From Phytophthora sp. 'mugwort' (Eukaryota; Oomycota; Peronosporomycetes; Peronosporales; Peronosporaceae): 64,000 nt of DNA. Made by a program: the position numbers and the translations under genes. This document shows, piece after piece, positions 55,866 to 64,000 of the stretch; positions within the stretch are counted from its first letter, which is position 1; the number at the start of each line of letters is the position of its first letter. Where the stretch lies: the NCBI GenBank assembly GCA_033558025.1, contig JAUCEF010000007.1, forward strand, positions 1,922,001-1,986,000. Reading direction: 5' to 3'. A model generated the notes under the pieces. That model saw only the letters and a program-made list of their open reading frames with translations, was not told where the DNA came from and did no database searches.

Positions 55866-56590
55866 AATCGCGCCTGATCGAATTTGCGCGCGACGAACGC
55901 TCAACGCAGGCACCGGCACGTTGCCCGGGCAACCACGGCTAAGTCAGCAAGAAGAGCCAACCAACGCACGTGCCAACCTGTGCGCCCTGTGTGAATCTTG
56001 CGGTCGCTGTCCGGGGGCGACCTGTCACTACGTTCGCACTGAGCACAACTGGCAAAGCTCCTGCGCCCAGCAGCAGAAGCACCTAGGTACTGTACGCGCC
56101 CACTTGACGTCGTTCACGTCTTGTGCGTCTTATACTGTACAGTACATGTACATCGTACCGCCTTCGGCGAATCTCGGAAACCGCAACAGACTGCCACACC
56201 ATGAAATGGTCGGTCGCATGGTCGGACGGGTGGTGAAAAACGCGCATCTCCAAGTTCAACTGCCCCGTTATGCACAAAAGTGACGCGGCAGGGGTAGGTC
56301 GAATTTACCATAATCCATACCATAGAGCTGTGGGTTGAAGTTCAAGTCATTCAGCGCAGGTGTCCTCCCTCGGATAATGCGGGAACCACCTAAACTTTAG
56401 GCTAAAGGCGACTGCAAACCGAGACCAGCACCAGCCGGCAGGTGACCAGTAATCACTGGTGTTGGGCAACGACAGTGAGCGCACCACATGGGGCGTATTT
56501 TGTATGTGTGGTGGTTTTGCGGCAGTTTGGTCATGATCAAACAGGTTTGTCTGTTTGATTGTGTTCTAGTTTTGCAGCGGCAACATGCTG
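55866..56590 (+). repeat. Copy B of the ~0.7-kb dispersed repeat
   Basis: Matches the reverse complement of 49893-50590 over its length with many substitutions and small indels. Its 3' end carries a 66-bp module (56519-56584) with a 9-bp hairpin ATCAAACAG / CTGTTTGAT (56536-56544 and 56551-56559). The frame of copy A is broken here, so any original protein is lost in this copy. Confidence 0.7.
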
Positions 56591-57550
56591 CTTGACGTTC
56601 GCTGCGGCGAACCTAATGTCATGATTCCGTAGATGTGTAGCCAGCCGTAGGAAAAAAGAATGCCGTGAAGAACTGGCATAGGCAGCTACTATTGTCTTGA
56701 AATGCAGGACACTCACCGTACGTATCTGGTGCTTCTCGCCTAGAGGTGCGTCTTCCGATTGGTCTGTAAGAAAAACTGCAATATGTGCAGACAATGGAGC
56801 ATGCAGCGACCAGTATAAGCTCTTCTTTTTTCTTCCATTTTTGTGAGTCTCAATCTAGAGCTAGCTTATCAGTAAACCTCTAAGAAGTGGAGACGAAAAC
56901 GGTCAGATCTCCAGTTGTGGTGTAATGAGCACTACTTTAATCAATTAAGCCTTAGGATGTTTTCGGCGAACACGTTCAGTTTAATACTTATTATTACTTA
57001 TTATTATTATTATTAAATATTGTGCTCCAAGGGTTTCTGTCATCCCTATAGAACAGATACTTTTGCTGGCGTTTTTACGTGTTCAATGCCGTGCGTTGCA
57101 GCGAGGCCGAGGTTTACGTTATCTAGACTGGCACAAGCTGCGCTCGCATACTTCGTTCTGTCGAAGCAACGCATGCCGAACCCATTGGGAACTACTGTTC
57201 CCGGCACACGAAAATCCGGAATAGCAAATTCTAGTTGACAAACCAAAAGCCACCGTCAGCTCAAGCATTTTGTGTTGACACGGGTCAGAATAACTTTGAT
57301 TTACGGTTGGATAACATTGACTCCACGGCCAAACTCGATCATAGTATGGTGCATATTAGCCAATGCGAATCTTCTCCGATTAGTTTTAGCCAATGAAACC
57401 CAGTTTCAAAGTTTTCGGCGAGTCAAATCGCTTCAAATTTTTCAGTTTCATCCAATAAAAACGCGAATATAGGTTGCAGTCGGAAGCAGAGCGATTCCGA
57501 CGTATCTGGTTGGAGCTAATGCGCAGATATGTGTATCGTGCTGCAAACGT
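56591..57550. other. AT-rich spacer between the repeat and the first Crypton
   Basis: About 1 kb with a TTATTA microsatellite-like run near 56990-57015 and no supported gene. Short ORFs such as 57020-57238 lack domains. Confidence 0.4.
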
Positions 57551-59556
57551 GTGGGGTTGCCACGTATCACTCGCATATTTGCCGCCTCTCCGACCAATAA
57601 ACGCCTGAACGACCTGAAGCCTGCCAACACCAAGCGCGCGCGAGCGACGGCTATGAAGGCGTTCGAGCGCTTCCTCTCGGCTGAGAGCACTAGTATGAGC
57701 ATGTTAGTGTTTTGGTCGTCGCGGACCCAAGCCGCGCAGGCAATATTCTAGTGGACAAGTTTGGCGTCTACATGGCATTTCACGCAGGAGCACGGGGGCA
57801 GCACCTGTCGCGCCACTCCGTCGTTCAATACTTCCGCCAAGTGAAGTGCTGGCTCCTGGACGAGTATCCTGTCCAAGGCGGCACTGTAGCACGGCAGCTG
57901 AGAGTATGGGGCGCACGCTAGAGCAGCACTGCCATACGCGCGAAAGTGGTGGGTTTGTTAAGAAGGCAGTTGCATGTACGAAGGAGGATCTCAAGAAGAT
58001 GACAAGGTATCTGTATTCAACGGCTAGCTGTGCTTCGGACTACCAAGATGCAGCTCTGTTATGCATCTTATTGTACCGCTTTGGCCGCGCTTCGGACCTG
58101 ACCTTCGTTCGCAAGCAGCAGCTCTCCATAGGTGCTAGCGGCGTGTTCTTCATCCGCTTTATCCGCATAAAGACGTCCGACGAGCAGGCACGTCGTTCTT
58201 CCCCGATACTGACTTCGCGCCCTGTCCGCTGCAGGCGCTCGCGCTGGCTTTGGTCACCCAGGAGTCGCCGTGCGCAGCACTCCTCAACCACTTGCCAGTC
58301 CAGTCGAAAGACGCCCCCGTTGGGCTGACTGACTCCATCCCGTTGCTGGAGTTGCTTGAGGGCCCCGGCACCCTGGGTTCTTCTCAGGTGTCAACGAAAA
58401 GCAGCACAGTCTACACGACGCCGACAGTTGGTATCCACGCTCTTGTCAGTCGCTTGCTCGATCGTATCGCTGGCCCCGCTGGAGTCGAAGAGCCGCTAAC
58501 CTCTCATTCGTTTCGACGCGGCGGTGCCCAGCATGCCAACGCGTGCTCAGAGCTGACGACGCAGTGGATCTTCGATCGCGGAGCCCGGAACTTGACCACG
58601 ACGAACAAAGTCTTCGCCTACATCTTCAATACTCCGAAAGAAGACCATCAAGTCGCGAAGGTACTGAGAGGAATAGCACTAAATCAAGCCTCTGTTCTTC
58701 CATCGCTGGAAGTCTTTAACTCGGCCGCACAAGAGCAGATTAGCTCTTCAACGCGAGTCATGCGCTGGCTAACAAGGCCTTCAGCGTTTACGTTGCTGTG
58801 AGAGACATGCTGACAGCAACCATCATCCTCCACTACCCTTCGATGATGAAGACCAACACGCAGGGGCCAGCGATGACAACGATCTAGCGCTGCGCGAAGG
58901 CCTCTGGTGTGACCACGTCGAACCTGCTTGCTTGGTCACATGTAACGCACGAGATCTGCTGCTCCCGCTCACACCACCGCTGACGACCTGACGGAAGGAA
59001 ACACGAAGACCAAAGTTGCGTTCGACCATCGGACTGCATTGATAGAATGGTAAATCGAAGTAAACTGTCGCCTCGAGGCTCGAGTCAACTTGCTAGAAGC
59101 AACAAGCATCAATACTGAAGAGAGCACATCAGGACACCGCGGTGATCAAGCAAAGCGATCAAGAGATGAAGATGAAAACGTATTAGTGAAGCGCCGACGT
59201 CGACCAAAGACGATACCTCTCGTCGACACCTGGTTTGCGTGGTACACAGCTGTTTCGCGTGGATGGCTGAGTACTAACAAGCACAAGAAGTCGGACGCCA
59301 AGCAGATCTGGTTTTGATGAAGCTCTTCATTAAAGACGGATACACGCTCGACGAGTCGTCACCGAGCTACAAGGATAACGTCCGCCAGCTTGGAGAGCTA
59401 GCGTCAAGCAAAGTCGTGGCGTACCTCCGCGCTCGAAACGTACCGCCAACGGGATCTAACGCTGTGCTCAAGGAGTTTCGTCGGCTGCATCGCGAAGGAA
59501 GCCTCATGATCTCACCAGCGCCTACCACCAGCGTCTTGCAATCGGTAGAGTTGTAG
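57551..59556 (+). pseudogene. Crypton tyrosine recombinase with GCR1_C-like tail, degraded
   Basis: Reading through frameshifts recovers a Crypton-type protein. It starts with an N-terminal region PRITRIFAASPTNKRLNDLK and KFGVYMAFHAGARGQHL with VVQYFRQVKCWLLDEYP. The catalytic domain is TRYLYSTASCASDYQDAALL with LYRFGRASDL (active-site Arg). TSFFPDTDFAPCPLQALALA follows, then SHSFRRGGAQHAN (His-x-x-Arg) and NKVFAYIFNT (nucleophilic Tyr). A separate 3' part (IPLVDTWFAWYTAVSRGWLS, then MKLFIKDGYTLDESSPSY and VLKEFRRLHREGSLMIS) matches the GCR1_C-like DNA-binding domain of Crypton proteins. At least three frameshifts (about 57710, 57905 and 58185) and stops after 58800 inactivate it. Cryptons move as circles cut by the recombinase; target direct repeats were not identified. 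Confidence 0.85.
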
Positions 59557-60516
59557 ACCCTGCGCCACTCCATCACCAAGGCGCACTCAGGCCGCTTCTG
59601 TAATACAACACGCCATATTCACCGCTATCCTTGCGGTCAGTGCTTCCGTAGATGTCGCTCGCTTGGAGGTCTGCCACAGTCAATAGAGTATAGAGAAATT
59701 TACCGGTCGGTGGAATCGAGCCGCCTCCTTCCCTTCCGGGAGCTCTTCCATTGAGCTACATCGGTGGATGTGGGGGGTTAGACAACAACATCGCAGGGGA
59801 TACTCAGCTGGAGGATCGACGGGGAATTAACAACCACGGTTCTTTGTGGAAGCGACAACCTTCTTAGAAGTGCCATCTGCACAACCCCTCAATTCACCAG
59901 CCCAGATGGTCAATCGATCACTGGGGTCGCTGGGCAAAATGGCGCAGTCAAAATTGCATCATTTTTTGCAAGATGTAATTACGCTGTCACCTATCAATGA
60001 GCTAATCATTTGCGAGGGGGGGGGGGGTTACGAGCCGTATGTCATTTTATGAAAGCCTCCACAACTTGGTGCGATATAAAATTCTGCGATATGGTCGGAT
60101 GCGGCCGGTCGGAGTCGTCAGATATCGATGAATATACTGTAGTGAGTTTTCCGACAGAATGATCCGAAAGAGATCGTATTTTAGCCTATCACATCACTCC
60201 AATTATGCATTTCAACTATAAGGGCTAGACATTCTGTTCCGACAAATATCTGTCGGAATGTGAGACAAAATATGAATATGCCGATACAATTATCAAGTAC
60301 AACATATAGTTTTGGCATATATGTGGCCGTCAGACAACTAGGCATTTTCATGGAATAGAAAGACGTTGGAGGACGTTGGCACACATCCAATTGTTCGATG
60401 ACACAATTCGAAGAGCAGATCGAGAAGTATGCTCTTAACCGCGGTCGCGAATGTGAACACTATGAAGGCTCGTACCACAGCAATTCCCTCACTCAAGTGG
60501 ATGCTAAAGGAAGATA
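59557..60516. other. Spacer between the two Crypton copies with a tRNA-like sequence
   Basis: No supported protein gene. Contains the tRNA-like sequence at 59703-59772, a run of 12 G (60016-60027) and a small hairpin TTCCGACA / TGTCGGAA at 60237-60244 and 60251-60258. Confidence 0.45.
59703..59772 (-). repeat. tRNA-like sequence with an excellent box A
   Basis: The minus strand reads GTAGCTCAATGGAAGAGC, a textbook D-arm/box A, followed by GGCTCGATTCC, a box-B-type T-arm. The acceptor ends pair only partly (ACCG with CGGT, with mismatches) and the anticodon stem is poor. It is probably a tRNA-derived SINE head or a tRNA pseudogene, not a working tRNA. Confidence 0.5.
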
Positions 60517-61893
60517 ATGTTAGCCTGGGATTGTCCATGGATGTTAGCCTGGCATTGTCCAGCGAACATCCTCCTGGGCAACTCCGGCAAGCAGTTGGCG
60601 GCGACAATGGATCGCTTCGGCTTCTATCTCGCCACCAAGGGGGGTAACAAAGGTACGCTTGCACGAAATACGATAACATCGTGTTATAGAAATACTAAGT
60701 TGTGGTTGTTCGATTAATGCCCGCACCTGCGTGCCATTGAGTTAAAGTTGCTCAAGCAAAGCACGATAATAGACATACATTGCTGAAAAAGAGATCAAAG
60801 TGGATTGATTAATACAGCTCCTTCATGTACTTATAATCGCTATGTGTACAGCACAGGTCACCAGCATGCTGACTACCAAGCTGCAGCGCTCGCGTGTCTG
60901 AGTGCTTCGGCCGCTCTTCGGACTTCGGCTACATAAAACACACGTGTAGTATCAGCTGGTGGTACATTCTAATTCGTCTGCTGCAGCTCAAGACATCGGA
61001 AGAGCAGGAACTTACCTTAATCACGGACAAGAATGGCTTCTTGACGTGCCCGTTGCACGTGCTTGCGGTTGCACTGGCCACCCAGGGTGCATTTGCGCAG
61101 AGCTTCTTACCCGGGCTTGCGTCTGAAGATACTACCCCGCTTGACAGCGATGCCCCGCCTCAAAAAGCTGAACTGAGTGCGCTGCGAGTTACTGTGACAC
61201 ACCCGCCGGTGCTTTGGAGTCGGTCTAGCCGTCCACGCTCGAGTCCATGAATCTCCATACCGTTGCGTCGCTGTATCGCTGCATAGAAACATAAGCATTT
61301 AACCACAAGCGAAGAACAAGGCGTGAGCCGGATACACCAAGCGGGATGAGGACGGGGTATAGGCTTACGTGCACAGGATGCTTAAGCGCGTAGCCGAACC
61401 TGGTGGAAGCACCGCTTTCTTGCGCATTCCTTCCACCGTGGCAGTGTTCAACACGCAAACGGCGATGGCCGCCTTGCTGGTCAGTGGATCCTCGACCACG
61501 GAACATGAAATATGAAGAAGACCAGCAAGACCTTATCCTACATCACCGACACGGCGCGAAGACAGGAAAGTGGCTCGATTCTTAAGCGGCAGGGGAGCGA
61601 ACGAGTCGCCCACGATCCTTGACGTTGCGGTGCTGGAGCATGCTAGCCAGGAACGGCTTGCTCGCTTGCAAGCTTGCCTATTCAGCTTCTGTTCAGATCT
61701 CAAGCATCAACGGCTGAATGTAAACACCAAGGTATCGAGCCTACTCACAGAGTACCTCGTCTGCTATTTCCTGCAGTTAAGTGAGCTCGCGCCAGTTACC
61801 CCGATCGTCACACGTGTAGAGGGGTGTTTGGCAGTTTCGGAGATACCGACTGCTAATGCCCTAGCATGCTGCACACGGCGCAGCTCAACCTGA
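60517..61893 (+). pseudogene. Second Crypton tyrosine recombinase copy, heavily degraded
   Basis: Frames pieced together give ATMDRFGFYLATKGGNKGTL and YRNTKLWLFD (N-terminal region). TSEEQELTLITDKNGFLTCPL and HVLAVALATQ form the mid-domain, equivalent to the TSFFPDTDFAPCPLQ part of the first copy. The His-x-x-Arg box is now AHSFHRGSVQHANG, with the Arg replaced in the usual RRGG run. The last frame (61570-61893) is open but lacks motifs. Many stops and frameshifts lie between. Same orientation as the first copy, about 3 kb apart. It is clearly older, since motif decay is stronger. No GCR1_C tail was recognised. Confidence 0.7.
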
Positions 61894-62224
61894 TAAGGCA
61901 GCCAACACCCGTGTCCAAGAATGAATCGCCGTCTTGCTGTCATTTATGAACTTATCGCCACGAACAAAGCCCTAGCTGCAAACTGACAATCATGGGGGCA
62001 TTTACGCTGAACCCGGACGAGAAACACGGAAGACGTACAGGTGAACAAGCCGAAGAAGTGTCAGACTAAGAGCCGAAACCCAAGCGCAGGACAAAACAAG
62101 TTACATACCTGTCAGCCCCCCCCCCCCCCCCCAGGAGAGCTCCATTTTCCTCAACGGTGAATTTTCGAAATGTAAGTTTAAATAGCAGAAAATATATATT
62201 TATCTACTATATAATATTATTGAT
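61894..62224. other. Spacer before the retrotransposon, with a C tract
   Basis: No gene seen. It holds a 17-C run (62116-62132) and AT-rich sequence toward the presumed retrotransposon edge. Confidence 0.45.
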
Positions 62225-62520
62225 CCTGGATGTAATGGGTGTGTTCCTGATGGATGGCCCATGACCAGTTGGTGTGACCACACAATATGGGACGCCCACA
62301 CTAGGTACGGATCGTATCTAGGAGAGAAATATCACTAAGTACGGATCGCACTAAGACAAGAGACACCGTTAGGTACGAATCACACTTAGAAGGAGACTTG
62401 GCGTGAGAACCACCCATCGAGAAACCGGTGACTTAAGGGATGGATTAATTAGGCAGTTTACAGTAAGTAGGAACATAGGAGCATAATAATAAAGACACAG
62501 TTTTAATTCTAACCTAGAAG
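62225..62520 (+). mobile_element. Probable 5' LTR of a Ty3/gypsy retrotransposon
   Basis: The interval precedes a gag-like reading frame and begins TGTAATGGGTGTG near 62231. It contains three imperfect repeats of a core like GTACGGATCGCACTAAG, beginning about 62304, 62338 and 62372. Only one LTR is inside the window, so the boundaries are guesses: terminal TG and CA, and the primer-binding site just after, could not be confirmed. Confidence 0.35.
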
Positions 62521-62530
62521 TTCGCAAGTT

Positions 62531-64000
62531 ATGGAAATCCAGGCTTCCCTCGTGCAATCAGAAGACAGAGTCGCAGGGCGTCTGTCTCGGTTAAAAGCTA
62601 CCTCAGGCCAGGGTGCGTGTGCCCCCGTCACACCTGATAACACTCGCTTGTCAATCCCGCGACGGTCGCGGATTGCTACAGCAATTAAGTTCTCTTTAAG
62701 TATGGAAGCCTTAGGGAGTCGAATACCGCCTCTCCAAGACTTCCCTCAACTCTCGGATGACCACTGGGCTACTTTAGAGAATATGGTTAGCCTTCTAGGT
62801 GAGCAGGCTCTCGCTGGATTCCCCTCACCCTCTGCTGAAGAGCAGAGAACCCACAGTGAGCGTTTTGACCAGTATGATACCTCGCTCATCGCACACGTGA
62901 GCGCTGCAGCCCAAGAAGGTGCACGCGCGCCAGTACGGGCGGAAGCTCAGAGTGCGGTCCAATCTGTTGCGCGGGAGTCCGTTACCTTCTCTTTGCGGCA
63001 AGGGTCGACGAAGGCGGTCAAGATGACGGTTCCCAAGTTCGACGGAAAGAAGTCGGACAGCTTCTGGATCCGCTAGATCGAGATCGCGCTGAGCGCGGAA
63101 CAGATCTATGATGCGAGATCTCAAGTCGCCTTCGCCCTGTCCAACCTGGGAGTTCGGGCACGTGCATGGGCTATGGCTCGAGAGACCTCGCCCCCGGGGT
63201 ATTCCACCGTATGGTCGTTTATGGAACAGGAACTCCGCAAGAATTTTCTGTTGGCCAATGTGGCGTATCGCCATCGCTCCCTGTTCTTGCGATGCAAGCA
63301 AGGCAAGAGCTCCCTGGAAGACTATGCCATGGAACTGCAAAACCTTGAAGTGGCTATGGCCGGAGCTCCCCTCTCGGAGGACGTGAAGGCCACGGTGATT
63401 ATGGACGGTGTCCGCACGGGTCCGATGCGGACGGCGCTCTTTCGGTGTCAACCCAAGACCTTCAACGAGGCAGTACACCTCCCTCTGCTTGGAGACCACT
63501 GTGTGCGTTTTGCACAGGGGTATGCTGTCCTTCGGACTCGCCTGAGGGCCCCAACCCATGGAGATCTCTTTGGTCGAGTCGGCTCTACTCTACTCGAAGA
63601 AACCACGAGGGAGTGGTCGCTGTTTCGGCTGCAACGAAGTAGGCCACTTCCGTCGCAATTACCCGACAAACCCGTGGCAAGTCAACAGTGGCAAGGCCAC
63701 CTCGGCGTCGTCGTCGCTCAATGTGATTGAGTCCGACTTGTCGAAAAAATGGGTTCCCAGTAGGTGCGGGACGCCCTGCTAGGAGACTCCGTTCTTCCCG
63801 GTCTATGGTGACCTTGCCACCTCCCCGTCCGAAGGGAGCATGTCCCTGAGACAACGTTGTTATTTCTCTCGGTGGCCGTTACGCGGTCTAATCTCGTTGT
63901 CGTCACCGCCAGCGTCGAAGGAATGAAGAACCTATGACCACCCTGATCGATTCAGGAGCGTCCTACAATGTCGAAGCAAAACCCAGCGTTGCTAGGAACA
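62531..64000 (+). pseudogene. Ty3/gypsy gag and start of pol, broken and truncated by the window
   Basis: The frame from 62531 has a Gag-like region with KMTVPKFDGKKSDSFWIR, then an in-frame TAG (63074-63076). The same frame resumes as IEIALSAEQIYDARSQVAFA, FMEQELRKNFLLANVAYRHR and SLEDYAMELQNLEVAMAGA. A frame change near 63500 leads to RCFGCNEVGHFRRNY, a CCHC zinc knuckle with the last Cys changed to Tyr. A second change gives TLIDSGASYN, the aspartic protease active site, in a third frame at 63934-63970. Reverse transcriptase and integrase lie beyond the window. The copy is inactive unless sequencing errors explain the breaks. Confidence 0.8.

Noticed and set aside
45822..62132. G/C homopolymers as CRISPR-like or regulatory repeats
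   Set aside because: Single unspaced runs, not repeat-spacer arrays; no CRISPR feature is expected in a eukaryotic nuclear genome.

Overview
This is nuclear DNA of a eukaryote, and the gene structure and repeats point to an oomycete, most likely Phytophthora or a close relative. Genes are short and closely spaced. Introns are about 45-90 bp and begin GTA/GTG/GTT. Several genes suggest flagellated zoospores (a TTC29-like TPR protein and LRR/coiled-coil/EF-hand proteins). There is a secreted GH81 beta-1,3-glucanase, and the gene-poor part is filled with Crypton, Ty3/gypsy, pogo/Tigger, PIF/Harbinger and IS630/mariner remnants. I assigned the organism from gene content and architecture, not from a database match.

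Region 1 (about 0.2-30.5 kb) is a conserved housekeeping block. In order it holds VPS26C (Retriever endosomal sorting), farnesyl diphosphate synthase, a TTC29-like axonemal TPR protein, a mitochondrial RRM protein, the Golgi golgin CASP, mitochondrial inner membrane protease subunit 2 and a FYVE-DEP protein. After a 2.9 kb gene-free stretch come a 1488-residue LRR/EF-hand protein divergent with an LRR/coiled-coil protein, GSK3 divergent with a GH81 glucanase, and the 43S-scanning helicase DHX29. Multi-exon models were rebuilt by matching splice sites, reading phase and family alignments. VPS26C came out at 297 residues, FPPS at 345 and GSK3 at 416, all normal for their families.

Region 2 (about 30.5-37.9 kb) is an island of decayed transposons: a foldback hairpin, a frameshifted IS630/mariner transposase, an intact but unrecognised 299-residue ORF, and a pogo/Tigger-like element whose two ends carry AGACTAATT subterminal repeats.

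Region 3 (37.9-45.5 kb) holds two more three-exon genes, a ribonuclease-inhibitor-type LRR protein and a 1325-residue coiled-coil protein.

Region 4 (45.5-64 kb) is mostly repeats: a Tigger-like fragment between related ends, a PIF/Harbinger transposase fossil, two diverged inverted copies of a ~0.7 kb repeat at about 49.9 and 56 kb, two Crypton tyrosine-recombinase pseudogenes in the same orientation (the first still has its GCR1_C-like tail), tRNA-like sequences, and the 5' end of a Ty3/gypsy element cut off by the window. Three small intact genes sit between the two inverted copies. Two of them look like diverged paralogues sharing a protein motif, a C-terminus and an upstream TTGGCCGAA element, which is the most novel-looking signal here. 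No rRNA genes, CRISPR arrays or bacterial-style operons were seen.
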